Shown here piece by piece: positions 42,698-51,214 of a DNA stretch of 64,000 nt (positions within the stretch are counted from its first letter, which is position 1; the number at the start of each line of letters is the position of its first letter). The translations under genes and the position numbers were made by a program. A model generated the notes under the pieces. It did not search any database and was not told the DNA's origin. It saw nothing but the letters and a program-made list of their open reading frames with translations. This stretch comes from DATFDN01 sp963767645 (GTDB lineage: Bacteria > Pseudomonadota > Alphaproteobacteria > Acetobacterales > Acetobacteraceae). The stretch is from NCBI GenBank assembly GCA_963767645.1, contig CAVYEW010000004.1:124001-188000 (forward strand). Reading direction: 5' to 3'.

Positions 42698-43993
42698 TCA
42701 GGCGGCGGCGGGGAACAGGCCGGGCAGCAGGACTTGCGCGGCCAGGACAAGGGACAGCGCGAACAGGAGACCGATGCAGCCCCAGTTCACCCAGTTGTTC
42801 CAGGGACGGTTGACGAAGCGTTCGCCCAGCATCTCCTTGTCGTTGAGCAGGAGCTGCAGGAACACGATCGCGGACGGCAGCATCACCCCGGCGATCACCT
42901 GGACGCTAAGAATGATCGCCTGCAAGGGTGCGCCGGGAATCAGCACCACCCCGGCCGCCGCGGCCACGCACAGCGCGTACGCGGCATAGAAGCGGGGAGC
43001 CTCGCTGATGCGCGCCTCCAGCGTGTTGCGCCCGCCCATCGCCTCGCCCCAGGCCCAGGCCGACGACAACGAAATCGCGGTCGCGCCCAGCACAGCGGCA
43101 TTGCACATCAACAGCAGGATCAGCTTTGTGCCCGCCCAACCGAGTCGGCCGCCGAGCGCTTCAGCCATCTGCGCAGGGTCTTGGTACGTGCCGCCGGTGC
43201 GGTGCAGCGCGTCGCCGACCAGCATCATGCAGCCGGCGAAAGCCACGACAGCCACGGCGCCGATGAAGGTGTCGAGACGGGCCGCGCCCAGATCGGCGAA
43301 ACGCAGGCGCTTGTCGGCAACGCAGGACTGCTGGAAGAACAGCTGCCACGGCGCGATGGTGGTGCCAACGATGGCTATCACCACGAAAACGAGCTGACCG
43401 GTCAGCCCACCCGCGGGCAGACTTGGCATCACCGAATTCCGCAGCGCCTCGCCCCAACGCGGCCCGACGATCCAGGCCAGCGCGAACCATGCGAGGCTCA
43501 GCGCGCACAGCCCAAGAGTTATCCGCTCCCACCGGCGATAGCTGCCGGTCCCGACCAGCAGGACCAATCCGGCCGCGACCAGAGGCACGGCGAGAACCGG
43601 GGCGAGGCCCAGGCCGCGCGCGGCCAGCGCGATGGCGGCGAACTCCGTAACCAGAGTGAGAAAGTTCATGAGCATCAGGTCGGCGAGCGAGAACCGTCCC
43701 CACCAGGTGCCAAACCGCTGATAGATCATGCGGGCATGGCCCTGGCCGGTGGCGATGCCGAGTTGGGCGACCATCTCCTGCACGAAATAGGTGATCGGCA
43801 GCAGCGCCAGCAGCACCCACAGCAGATGCGTGCCGTACTGCGCTCCGGCCTGGGTGTATGTCGAGACAGCACCCGCGTCGTTGTCGGCCACCATCACGAT
43901 CAGACCGGGGCCGGCGACCACCAAATAGCGCAGCAGACGCTGGCGCCAGACGGACGGCGCGGCGGTGTGCTGGGAAAGGCCTGCGTAAGACAT
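42698..43993 (-). CDS. Divergent NRAMP-family divalent metal transporter
   Basis: A 431-residue membrane protein with about eleven helices, related to MntH/NRAMP (SLC11). In helix 1 the usual DPGN metal motif reads DNDAGA within GLIVMVADNDAGAVSTYTQ. In helix 6 the usual MPH reads APW within VGTTIAPWQLFFQQS, so the soft Met ligand for Mn/Fe is Ala. Loss of that Met is the hallmark described for NRAMP-related magnesium transporters, so the substrate may be Mg2+ or another hard cation rather than Mn2+. A long structured leader precedes the gene, and a small membrane protein gene follows it. The family is certain; the substrate is inferred. Confidence 0.85.
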   Translation of the reverse strand: MSYAGLSQHTAAPSVWRQRLLRYLVVAGPGLIVMVADNDAGAVSTYTQAGAQYGTHLLWVLLALLPITYFVQEMVAQLGIATGQGHARMIYQRFGTWWGRFSLADLMLMNFLTLVTEFAAIALAARGLGLAPVLAVPLVAAGLVLLVGTGSYRRWERITLGLCALSLAWFALAWIVGPRWGEALRNSVMPSLPAGGLTGQLVFVVIAIVGTTIAPWQLFFQQSCVADKRLRFADLGAARLDTFIGAVAVVAFAGCMMLVGDALHRTGGTYQDPAQMAEALGGRLGWAGTKLILLLMCNAAVLGATAISLSSAWAWGEAMGGRNTLEARISEAPRFYAAYALCVAAAAGVVLIPGAPLQAIILSVQVIAGVMLPSAIVFLQLLLNDKEMLGERFVNRPWNNWVNWGCIGLLFALSLVLAAQVLLPGLFPAAA

Positions 43994-44000
43994 TGCCTCG

Positions 44001-44025
44001 GTCTCCGTTCTCGCGAACCGGAGAC
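44001..44025 (-). promoter_or_regulatory. Hairpin sequestering the NRAMP ribosome-binding site
   Basis: The 7-bp arms are 44001-44007 and 44019-44025, with TTC/GAA able to extend the stem inward. On the mRNA the downstream arm reads CGGAGAC, and GGAG is the likely Shine-Dalgarno, nine bases before ATG 43993. While the hairpin is formed, ribosomes would be excluded. A second, weak GAGG lies only two bases before the start. Confidence 0.5.
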
Positions 44026-44049
44026 GGAAGCGTTGCCGCGTCCCCGGTC

Positions 44050-44106
44050 CTAGGTCAGGCGTGTACCGGGCCCGACGGCCCGGCCTCGACTAGGGCCGTC
44101 GTCCAT
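44050..44106 (-). CDS. Leader mini-ORF 2 upstream of the NRAMP gene
   Basis: An 18-codon frame, MDDGPSRGRAVGPGTRLT, starting at ATG 44106 with AGGAG six bases upstream. Its start overlaps the stop of mini-ORF 1 (TGATG). A strong GC stem (44066-44083) lies within its coding sequence, so a translating ribosome would open it and could change the downstream fold. Probably a regulatory leader peptide; no independent function is evident. Confidence 0.4.
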   Translation of the reverse strand: MDDGPSRGRAVGPGTRLT

Positions 44107-44183
44107 CACGAATCTCCTGGAGGGCGGGAACGCGCGTCGCGCAGAAGGCGACGGCAAGCGGAAAACGAGGAACAGGCGGTCAT
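44106..44183 (-). CDS. Leader mini-ORF 1 upstream of the NRAMP gene
   Basis: A 25-codon frame beginning MTACSSFSACRRLLRDARSR and ending PPGDS. GAGGAGG lies five bases before ATG 44183, one of the best ribosome sites in the window. It contains two Cys, an Arg cluster and a Pro-Pro pair near the end, features able to slow ribosomes. Its stop overlaps the start of mini-ORF 2, so the two are coupled. Confidence 0.4.
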   Translation of the reverse strand: MTACSSFSACRRLLRDARSRPPGDS

Positions 44184-44429
44184 CGCAACCTCCTCAGCCG
44201 GTCCATCCGGTCCGGGAGAAGGGGTACCGCCGATGTCAGCCGATCGGGCTGGAAGCGGCGGCCACAAAACTCTCCCGGGCGACTATCCCCGCTGAACGGC
44301 AACCATGCGGTTCAGCGGACTCGCAGCTAGATCGAGCGTTCATGCGGTCCAAGCAGATGTTGCAGCACGGCCGACATACCGGTCGGACGGCGGGCCGGCG
44401 CACTGCCCGGCCTGCCTTGGCGACATAGG

Positions 44430-44445
44430 CCCGCATTGCTGCGGG
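44430..44445 (-). terminator. Stem-loop directly after the hypothetical gene
   Basis: CCCGCA and TGCGGG form a perfect 6-bp stem with a 4-base loop, starting one base after the stop codon of the hypothetical gene. No T-tract follows. It probably marks the end of the kup transcript before the NRAMP leader begins. Confidence 0.35.
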
Positions 44446-44446
44446 A

Positions 44447-44809
44447 TCAAGAGATCGATTCGATGTTGACGATCCGGAATACCAGCTCGACATCGTCGGG
44501 CCTGACCAGCGTGATGTACTCGCCTGGGCGGAGAGTGCGGCCGTGCAGCTCCCACACGGGCTCGTCATCGCCTTGGGTGCCCCGGACGCCCCAGCCGTCG
44601 TCGAGTGGAACAAGCTCGCCATGCCAGTCCTCTCGGTCCGGCCAGAAGCGGCGTACTCGCCAGGGCTCTTCGCCGGCGCAGGCTGCCTCGATCTGCCCAC
44701 GCGCGTTGAGGCACAGTTCGATCTCGATGCCGCAGGCCGTGTCCCCGTTAGGCTGGTTGGGGCCGCGGGCCAGGACAGCGGTCAATCGAGTAAGACGCGG
44801 CCCATCCAT
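44447..44809 (-). CDS. Hypothetical protein downstream of kup
   Basis: A 120-residue soluble protein: MDGPRLTRLTAVLARGPNQP, a central region with WRVRRFWPDREDWHGELVPL, and a C-terminal segment GEYITLVRPDDVELVFRIVN. That last part is beta-rich and resembles ApaG-like or small beta-sandwich proteins only loosely. AAGGA lies eight bases before ATG 44809. It starts 17 bp after the kup stop, so it is likely co-transcribed with kup. Function unknown. Confidence 0.6.
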   Translation of the reverse strand: MDGPRLTRLTAVLARGPNQPNGDTACGIEIELCLNARGQIEAACAGEEPWRVRRFWPDREDWHGELVPLDDGWGVRGTQGDDEPVWELHGRTLRPGEYITLVRPDDVELVFRIVNIESIS

Positions 44810-44826
44810 TCAATCCTTCCGATGGC

Positions 44827-46713
44827 TCAGATCGCGATGCGGACCCCAAGCTCGACGACGCGATCATAGGGAATACGAAAGAACTCCGTGGCGGGCGTTG
44901 CGTTCCGGACCATGAGCAGAAACAGCGCCCGTCGCCATAGCGGCAGCTTGGGCGCGGCGCTCTTTACCATCACCTCGCGGCTAAGGAAGTAGCTTGCCTG
45001 CATCGGGTCGAACTCGACTCCGCGGTCGCGTGCCAGCTCCAGGTCGCGGGGGATGTTGGGACTTTCCATGAAGCCGTAGCGTAACACGACGCGGTGAATG
45101 CCCGGCGCTAGCTCCTCCAGATTCATCCGGGTGCGCGCCTCGGGAACGTCCAGGTTCTCCACGGTCACGAACAGCACGCGCTCATGCAGCACCTTGTTGT
45201 GCTTCAGGTTGTGGAGCAGTGCGGCCGGCACATACCCCGGGTTGCCGGTGAGAAAGATCCCGAGGCCCGGGACGCGGATTGTGCGTGATTGCGGCAGGCG
45301 TGCCAGGAAAGACGCGATCGGCAGGCTGTCTTGCCGCCAGCGCGCCAACAGCAGGTCGCGGCCGCGCTTCCAGGAAGTCATCAGCGCCATCAGCGCGAGC
45401 CCGAGAAGCAGCGGCACCCAGCCGCCATCGACGACCTTGAGGGTATTGGCGCTGAAGAACGTCGCGTCGATCACGAAGAGGGCGCCGAACACCGCAAGGG
45501 CCGCCCAGCGCGGCCAATGGAACTGACGACGGAACACGATGGCGGCCAGCACGGCGGTGCAGATGAACGTGCCAGTGACCGCGATGCCGTACGCCGATGC
45601 CAGCCGATCGCTGCTGCGGAAGCCGAACACCAGAGCGAGCACCCCGACGGCAAGCGCGGTATTCACCTGTGGGACATAGATCTGCCCTTCCTCGGTCGAG
45701 GAGGTGTGTCTCACCCGTATGCGGGGCAGGAAGCCGAGCTGCAGGCACTGCCGCGTCATCGAATACGCGCCGGTGATCACCGCCTGACTCGCAATCACGG
45801 TGGCGAACGCCGAGAGCACGACTAGCGGCAGCCGCACCCATTCAGGCCCGGTGAGGAAGAACGGATTGCTGGCCGCCTGCGGGTCCGTGAGGATCAGCGC
45901 GCCCTGGCCGAAATAGTTCAGCACCAGCGATGGCAAAACGAAGAAGGTCCAGCTCAGGCGGATTGGATGCACGCCGAAATGGCCCATGTCGGCATACAGC
46001 GCCTCGGCCCCGGTGACGCACAGCACCACGGCGCCAAGCACGATGAACGACATCGATTGATAGGCGATGCCAAAACGGACCGCGTAGCTGGGAGACAGCG
46101 CAAGCAGCACGTAGGGGTGAAGCCGGAGCTGATTGATGCCGAGCAGTGCGATCGCCACGAACCACAGCGCCATGACCGGGCCGAACAGCCGTCCGACGCT
46201 GCCAGTGCCGCGGTACTGGACGGCGAACAGCGCCACGATGACCACCGCGCTGATCGGCAGTACGTAGGTCTTCAGGTCCGGCGAGGACACTTCCAACCCC
46301 TCGATCGCCGAGAGGATGGAGACCGCCGGCGTGATGACGCCGTCGCCGAAGAACAGGCACGCGCCGGCGATGCCCACCAGCGCGACGAAGGCGCGCATGC
46401 CCGGGCTCACACAGACCCGCTGCGCCAGCGCCATCAGCGCCAGGATGCCGCCCTCGCCGCGGTTGTCGGCACGCATCACCAGCGCCACGTATTTGATGGA
46501 GACGATCAGGATCAGCGACCAGAAGATCATCGACAGGATGCCGAGAATTTCCAAGTCGGTGATGCTGCGGTCCTTGAACAGATCGAGCGCCGCCTTGAAC
46601 GCATAGAGCGGGCTGGTGCCGATGTCGCCATAGACGACCCCGAGCACCGCGAGAAGTGCGCCGAACTGGGGAAGGCGTCTCGGGTGCTCCGCGGCGGCAG
46701 TCGTCACGCCCAT
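44827..46713 (-). CDS. kup: Low-affinity potassium uptake protein Kup
   Basis: A 628-residue K+/H+ symporter with about twelve membrane helices and a C-terminal cytosolic domain. Family marks are LGVVYGDIGTSPLYAFKAAL at the start, RADNRGEGGILALMALAQR, CLFFGDGVITPAVSILSAIE and GTGSVGRLFGPVMALWF. MTRQCLQLGFLPRIRVRHTS and GQIYVPQVNTAL are also typical. ATG 46713 begins the conserved region; further upstream starts in frame would add a Cys-rich extension not seen in the family. Potassium transport beside a possible Mg2+/Mn2+ NRAMP gives this block a cation theme. Confidence 0.94.
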   Translation of the reverse strand: MGVTTAAAEHPRRLPQFGALLAVLGVVYGDIGTSPLYAFKAALDLFKDRSITDLEILGILSMIFWSLILIVSIKYVALVMRADNRGEGGILALMALAQRVCVSPGMRAFVALVGIAGACLFFGDGVITPAVSILSAIEGLEVSSPDLKTYVLPISAVVIVALFAVQYRGTGSVGRLFGPVMALWFVAIALLGINQLRLHPYVLLALSPSYAVRFGIAYQSMSFIVLGAVVLCVTGAEALYADMGHFGVHPIRLSWTFFVLPSLVLNYFGQGALILTDPQAASNPFFLTGPEWVRLPLVVLSAFATVIASQAVITGAYSMTRQCLQLGFLPRIRVRHTSSTEEGQIYVPQVNTALAVGVLALVFGFRSSDRLASAYGIAVTGTFICTAVLAAIVFRRQFHWPRWAALAVFGALFVIDATFFSANTLKVVDGGWVPLLLGLALMALMTSWKRGRDLLLARWRQDSLPIASFLARLPQSRTIRVPGLGIFLTGNPGYVPAALLHNLKHNKVLHERVLFVTVENLDVPEARTRMNLEELAPGIHRVVLRYGFMESPNIPRDLELARDRGVEFDPMQASYFLSREVMVKSAAPKLPLWRRALFLLMVRNATPATEFFRIPYDRVVELGVRIAI

Positions 46714-46783
46714 GGCAAGCTCTTTCGCAAGGCCGGGGACCGATACCGCGCGGCTGATCGAGCGGCAAGCGCGCCAGGCACGC

Positions 46784-47572
46784 TCAATGCCCGCGCAAAA
46801 TCTGTGACAGGAACAGCCGCAGTCGATCAGTGCGCGGGTTCTCGAACAGTTCGGCGGGCGGTCCACTCTCCACGATCTCGCCCTGGTCCATGAACACGAC
46901 CCGGTCCGCCACCTGGCGGGCGAACCCCATCTCGTGGGTCACGCAGACCATGGTCATGCCGGACTCGGCCAGTTCGATCATCACGTCCAGCACCTCCTTG
47001 ATCATCTCGGGATCGAGGGCGGAGGTCGGCTCGTCGAACAGCATGATCCGGGGCCGCATGCACAACGCCCGCGCGATCGCCACACGCTGCTGCTGGCCGC
47101 CCGAGAGCTGGCCCGGATACTTGTTGGCCTGCTCGGGTATCTTCACCCGGCGCAGGTAGGACATGGCCAGCTCCTCGGCCTCCGCCTTCCGCATCCGGCG
47201 GACCCAGATCGGCGCCAGCGTCAGGTTCTCCAGGATGGTCAGATGCGGGAACAGGTTGAAGGACTGGAACACCATCCCGACCTCGCGGCGGATCGTGTCC
47301 AGCGCGCGGGTGTCGTCGGTCAGCTCCGTGCCGTCCACCACGATGCGGCCCGCCTGGTGCGTCTCCAACCTGTTGATGCAGCGGATCATGGTCGATTTGC
47401 CGGACCCGGAGGGGCCGCACACCACCACCCGCTCCTTCTCGCCGACGCTCAGCGATACGTCGCGGAGGACGTGCATGGTGCCGTACCATTTATTCACTTT
47501 GTCGAGCAGGATTATTGGGCCGCCGGGCACGCCCGGCCGGGTGACGGAGGCAGCATCGGCGGTCTGGCTCAT
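46784..47572 (-). CDS. aapP: Amino-acid ABC transporter ATPase (AapP/GlnQ type)
   Basis: A 262-residue ATPase of the polar amino-acid importer group. Walker A is GPSGSGKST, Q-loop VFQSFNLFPHLTIL, signature LSGGQQQRVAIARAL, Walker B IMLFDEPTSALDPEM and H-loop VTHEMGFARQVADRV. The tail FENPRTDRLRLFLSQIL is standard. GGGAG lies before ATG 47572, and the gene follows the AapM-like permease by 11 bp as the last member of the operon. Confidence 0.93.
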   Translation of the reverse strand: MSQTADAASVTRPGVPGGPIILLDKVNKWYGTMHVLRDVSLSVGEKERVVVCGPSGSGKSTMIRCINRLETHQAGRIVVDGTELTDDTRALDTIRREVGMVFQSFNLFPHLTILENLTLAPIWVRRMRKAEAEELAMSYLRRVKIPEQANKYPGQLSGGQQQRVAIARALCMRPRIMLFDEPTSALDPEMIKEVLDVMIELAESGMTMVCVTHEMGFARQVADRVVFMDQGEIVESGPPAELFENPRTDRLRLFLSQILRGH

Positions 47573-47583
47573 GGTGCGCTCCC

Positions 47584-48687
47584 TCAACGGCGGCGGGCGC
47601 GGTCCAGTTCGCGCTCCAGCCCCTGGCTGTATCTCGACATGGCGAAGCAGAACGCGAAGTAGATCACGGCGAGCAGGAGGTACACCTCGTTGCCGAACCC
47701 CTGCCAGGGTGGGTCGGCGATCGCGGTGGTCCCCGCCTTCAGCAGATCGAAGATGCCGACGATCAGGACCAGGGACGTGTCCTTGAAGAAGCCGATGAAG
47801 GTGTTGACCAGCGGCGGGATCACCAGCCGCAGCGCCTGCGGCAGGATAATCAGCCGCAGCTTCTGCCAGTAGCCGAGCCCCAGCGCGTCGGCCGCCTCGC
47901 CCTGCCCCTTGGGCAGTGCCTGCAGACCGGCCCGGACGACCTCGGCCAAGTAGGCGGCGGCGAACAGGATGATCGCGACCTGCGCCGCCAGAAGCTTGTC
48001 GAAGTTCACGCCCGCCGGCATGAACAGCGGGAACATGACGGTCGCCATGAACAGCCAGGCGATCAGCGGCGCACCACGGATCAGCTCGACATAGGCGATG
48101 CAGAGCAGGCGCACCGCCGGCATCTCCGTCGAGCGGCGGCCCAACGCCACCAGCACGGCGAGCGGGAACGCAACCGCCAAGCCCAGCGTGGCGAAAATCA
48201 AAGTGAGCGGCAGCCCGCCCCATTGATCTTGCGGGACATAGGTCAGCCCGAGCACGCCGCCCCACATCAGCAGCGCCACCAGACCCAGTGCGGCGATCCA
48301 GACCAGGCCCAGCTCGCGTCGCCAGAATCGGCGGTTGGCCGAAATGCCGTAGAGCGCCACGAACAGCAGGATGCACAGCGCCGGACGCCATTGCTGGTTA
48401 TAGGGATAGAAGGCGAAGAGAATGTAGCGGTACTTCTCCGGCACCACCGCCCAGCACGCGCCCAAGCCTTGCAACGCCCGGCAAGGGGCGGTGTCCGGTG
48501 CTCCGCCCGCGGCGTGCGGGACCGAGTACACGGCGTGGACGAACGCCCAGGCAATGAAGCCCCATAAGGCGCGCACGACGGCGTATGCGAGCAGCAGCGT
48601 GACCGCGGTGGACCACCAGGAGCCGAACAGATTGGCGCGCGCCCATCCGATCGGGCGGGTCTGCGCTAGGCCGCGAGACAGCGCCAT
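47584..48687 (-). CDS. aapM: Amino-acid ABC transporter permease AapM type
   Basis: A 367-residue permease. The N-terminal half has extra helices and a periplasmic segment with Cys (APCRALQGLGACW), as in AapM. The core HisM-like domain shows YVELIRGAPLIAWLFMATVM, YLAEVVRAGLQALPKGQGEA, the coupling loop ADALGLGYWQKLRLIILPQA and FKDTSLVLIVGIFDLLKAG. ATG 48687 lies just after the end of the preceding permease. It pairs with AapQ. Confidence 0.92.
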   Translation of the reverse strand: MALSRGLAQTRPIGWARANLFGSWWSTAVTLLLAYAVVRALWGFIAWAFVHAVYSVPHAAGGAPDTAPCRALQGLGACWAVVPEKYRYILFAFYPYNQQWRPALCILLFVALYGISANRRFWRRELGLVWIAALGLVALLMWGGVLGLTYVPQDQWGGLPLTLIFATLGLAVAFPLAVLVALGRRSTEMPAVRLLCIAYVELIRGAPLIAWLFMATVMFPLFMPAGVNFDKLLAAQVAIILFAAAYLAEVVRAGLQALPKGQGEAADALGLGYWQKLRLIILPQALRLVIPPLVNTFIGFFKDTSLVLIVGIFDLLKAGTTAIADPPWQGFGNEVYLLLAVIYFAFCFAMSRYSQGLERELDRARRR

Positions 48688-48689
48688 AC

Positions 48690-49910
48690 CTAGCGCTCCC
48701 GCAGCGCCATGCGCGTGTTGTACCAATTCATGAAGGTGCTGATTGCCAAGCTGAAGGTCAGGTAAACTCCCATGATGATGGCCACGCCCTCGATCGCCTG
48801 GCCGGTCTGGTTCAACGTGGTGTCCGCAATCGAGACGATGTCCTGATAGCCGATCGCGACCGCGAGCGAGCTGTTCTTCACCAGGTTCAAATACTGGCTC
48901 GCCATCGGCGGGATGATGACCCGCAGCGCCTGCGGCAGCACGATCCGCCGCAGCACCACGCCTCGGGACAGGCCGAGCGCCTCGCCCGCCTCCCACTGGC
49001 CCTGGGGGATGGCGAGGATGCCGGAGCGCACGATCTCGGCGATGTAGGTCGCGGTGTACACGACCAGGCCGATCAGCAGCGCTGCGTATTCCGGCGTGAT
49101 GGTCAGGCCGCCCTGGAAATTGAACCCGCGCAGTGCGGGTAGATCGAGGTGGAACGGAGCACCGAGCGCCGCCCACACACCAATCGGCAGCACCAACAGA
49201 AAAAATACTGCTACCGGCCAGGTAAGCGGCCGCCGCCCCGTCTGCGCCTGCCGGCGGTCCGCCCAGCGGCTCCAGGCGAAGGTTGCGAGCAGGCCGAAGA
49301 CGAACGCGGCGAGCGCCAAGCCGTGCGCCTGGGCCCAGTCGAGCTGGGGCAGCTTGATGCCGCGGTTGGACAGGAACAGGCCGGCAATCGGGTGGAACGC
49401 CTGGCGTGGCGCCGGCAGCGCCTGCACCACGCCGTACCAGAAAAACAGCTGCAAGAGCAATGGGATGTCGCGCACCCCCTCGACATAGACGGCGGTAATC
49501 CGCGCGAGCAGCCAATTGCGCGACAGCCGCCCGATGCCGACCGCGGTGCCGAGCAGCGTGGCAAGCAGGATGCCGACCGCCGACACCTTGAGCGTGTTGA
49601 GAATGCCGATCAGCAGCGCCCGGCCATAGCTGGACACGGACGGAGTGTAGGCGATCGGTGTCTCGCCGATCGGAATGGAGGCGGGTTGCAAGAGGAAGCC
49701 CCAGCCCCCGGCGATATGGCGTGCCTCGAGATTGCGGCTGGTGTTGCGCACCAGATACCAGATCACGAAGGCTATCGTGCCCAGGATCAGCACCTGCCAG
49801 ATCACGTTGCGCAGCCGCGGGTCCGACCAGCTCAGTCGCAAGCGCTGGCGCGGCGCCCGCGCCGCGCGGGTGGTGAGGTAACGGGGGTCGCCGGTGTCGA
49901 CGTGGGCCAT
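48690..49910 (-). CDS. aapQ: Amino-acid ABC transporter permease AapQ type
   Basis: A 406-residue permease with about eight helices. The conserved parts are YVEGVRDIPLLLQLFFWYGV, YTATYIAEIVRSGILAIPQG, the coupling loop GEALGLSRGVVLRRIVLPQA and NLVKNSSLAVAIGYQDIVS. The first 30 residues are basic and cytosolic. The stop is two bases before the AapM start. A 9-bp hairpin sits between it and the binding-protein gene upstream. Confidence 0.93.
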   Translation of the reverse strand: MAHVDTGDPRYLTTRAARAPRQRLRLSWSDPRLRNVIWQVLILGTIAFVIWYLVRNTSRNLEARHIAGGWGFLLQPASIPIGETPIAYTPSVSSYGRALLIGILNTLKVSAVGILLATLLGTAVGIGRLSRNWLLARITAVYVEGVRDIPLLLQLFFWYGVVQALPAPRQAFHPIAGLFLSNRGIKLPQLDWAQAHGLALAAFVFGLLATFAWSRWADRRQAQTGRRPLTWPVAVFFLLVLPIGVWAALGAPFHLDLPALRGFNFQGGLTITPEYAALLIGLVVYTATYIAEIVRSGILAIPQGQWEAGEALGLSRGVVLRRIVLPQALRVIIPPMASQYLNLVKNSSLAVAIGYQDIVSIADTTLNQTGQAIEGVAIIMGVYLTFSLAISTFMNWYNTRMALRER

Positions 49911-49948
49911 GCGGATGCCGTCAGATCAGGATAGCCGAACGCCCGCGA

Positions 49949-49978
49949 CGGCCCGCATAGCTTCGCGGGTGCGGGCCG
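49949..49978 (-). terminator. Intercistronic hairpin between aapJ and aapQ
   Basis: CGGCCCGCA and TGCGGGCCG are perfect 9-bp arms around a 12-base loop, in the 90-bp gap behind the binding-protein gene. Without a T-tract it more likely stabilises the aapJ message and lets the binding protein be made in excess over the permeases than ends all transcription. Confidence 0.5.
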
Positions 49979-50000
49979 CCGAAGGGAACCATCAGGGCCA

Positions 50001-51077
50001 TCAGCGGAGCGGCGGGGAATACATCAGGCCGCCGTGGTTCCACAGGTTGTTGTTGCCGCGCGGAATACCCAGCGGCGCCATGGTGCGGTTCCACATGTCG
50101 CCGTAGTTGCCGACCTGCTTAATGACGTTGTAGGCCCATTTGGCATCCAGCCCGAGCTGCTTGCCAAGATCACCGTCAACCCCCAGCAGCCGGCGCACAT
50201 CCGGGTTCTGCGAACTGCTCTGGCTGTCCACGTTCTTCTGATCGACGCCGTGATCCTCGGCATCGATCTGCGCGAAGCCCGTCCAGCGGACGATATCAAA
50301 CCAACGATCGTCGCCCTTGCGGACGGATGGGCCGAGCGGCTCCTTGCTGATCAGCTCCGGCATCAGCACGAAGTCACCCGCGCGGGTGCCTTGGGTATAG
50401 CGAAACGTGGCGAGGGCGGAGGCGTCGGTCGAATAGACGTCACAGCGGCCGGAGAGGAATGTCTGCTGGATCTGCTGCAGATCGGCGATCTCGATCGGCG
50501 TGAACTTCATGTTGTTGGCACGGAAATAGTCGGCGATCGCCAGCTCGGTGCTGGTGCCGGGCTGCACGCAGATGGTGGCGCCGTCGAGTTGCTTGGCCGA
50601 TGTCACGTTAAGCGACTTCTTCACCAGGAACCCGGTTCCGTCATAGAAATTGATGCCGGTGAACAGCAGGCCGAGCGCGGCCTCGCGTCCCAGCGTCCAG
50701 GTGGTCTCGCGCACCAGCACGTCCACGCCGCCCGATTGCAGGGCGGTGAAACGGTTCTGCGTGTTCAGCGGCACGAACTTCACCTTGTTGGCGTCGCCCA
50801 ACACGGCGGCCGCAATGGCCCGGCAGCCCTCGGCGTCGATGCCCTGCATCACGCCCTGGCTATTGGGGAGCGAGAAGCCGGGAACATCGCCGCTGACCCC
50901 GCAGTTCAGCTGCCCGCGTGCCTTCACCGCTGCCAGAGTTGGGGAGCCGGCGCCGGCGGCCGCGGGAGCCTGCTGGCTCGGCTGCGGCTGCGCCAGCGCT
51001 GCTCCGCCCGCAGTGCAGAGGAGACCGGTGAGCAGACCGGCCACCAGGCCAGGGACGGTTCGGATGGAAAACGGCAT
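50001..51077 (-). CDS. aapJ: General L-amino-acid ABC transporter substrate-binding protein AapJ type
   Basis: A 358-residue periplasmic binding protein. A Sec signal covers about residues 1-29 (VPGLVAGLLTGLLCTAGGAA, then LAQ). The mature chain has LAAVKARGQLNCGVSGDVPG and FSLPNSQGVMQGIDAEGCRA, whose two Cys probably form a disulfide. GGVDVLVRETTWTLGREAAL and LFTGINFYDGTGFLVKKSL follow. The end GIPRGNNNLWNHGGLMYSPP is characteristic of AapJ. Start is ATG 51077; the in-frame codon before it is TTG. Confidence 0.93.
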   Translation of the reverse strand: MPFSIRTVPGLVAGLLTGLLCTAGGAALAQPQPSQQAPAAAGAGSPTLAAVKARGQLNCGVSGDVPGFSLPNSQGVMQGIDAEGCRAIAAAVLGDANKVKFVPLNTQNRFTALQSGGVDVLVRETTWTLGREAALGLLFTGINFYDGTGFLVKKSLNVTSAKQLDGATICVQPGTSTELAIADYFRANNMKFTPIEIADLQQIQQTFLSGRCDVYSTDASALATFRYTQGTRAGDFVLMPELISKEPLGPSVRKGDDRWFDIVRWTGFAQIDAEDHGVDQKNVDSQSSSQNPDVRRLLGVDGDLGKQLGLDAKWAYNVIKQVGNYGDMWNRTMAPLGIPRGNNNLWNHGGLMYSPPLR

Positions 51078-51214
51078 CAAGTGCTTCTCCGCTCTGTGGA
51101 CGCGACCGGCTTTCTTACGGCCCGGCCGGCCCGGCGTCGATTCCCCCTTTCACGGCGATCTCACGCCCGCCACCGTCCGAGGTGCCCCTTGCCGGACTCG
51201 AGGCAAGGCTGCAA

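Larger units (their letters stand above)
43994..44320 (-). promoter_or_regulatory. Structured mRNA leader of the NRAMP gene
   Basis: Reading towards the gene, the leader holds: a 9-bp stem CCGCTGAAC/GTTCAGCGG (44289-44318); a three-helix element closed by CCGGGAGA/TCTCCCGG (44271-44278 with 44212-44219), with inner stems CCGCCG/CGGCGG and CAGCC/GGCTG; two overlapping mini-ORFs with good ribosome sites; a 7-bp GC stem (44066-44083); and a 7-bp stem GTCTCCG/CGGAGAC (44001-44025) whose downstream arm contains the GGAG ribosome site of the NRAMP gene. This is the layout of a metal- or translation-sensing attenuator. I could not match it to a known riboswitch class by eye. Confidence 0.55.

Noticed and set aside
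44236..44700. A 154-codon minus-strand frame across the NRAMP leader
   Set aside because: It runs out of phase through the hypothetical gene and the structured leader, has skewed Ser/Arg composition and no good start.
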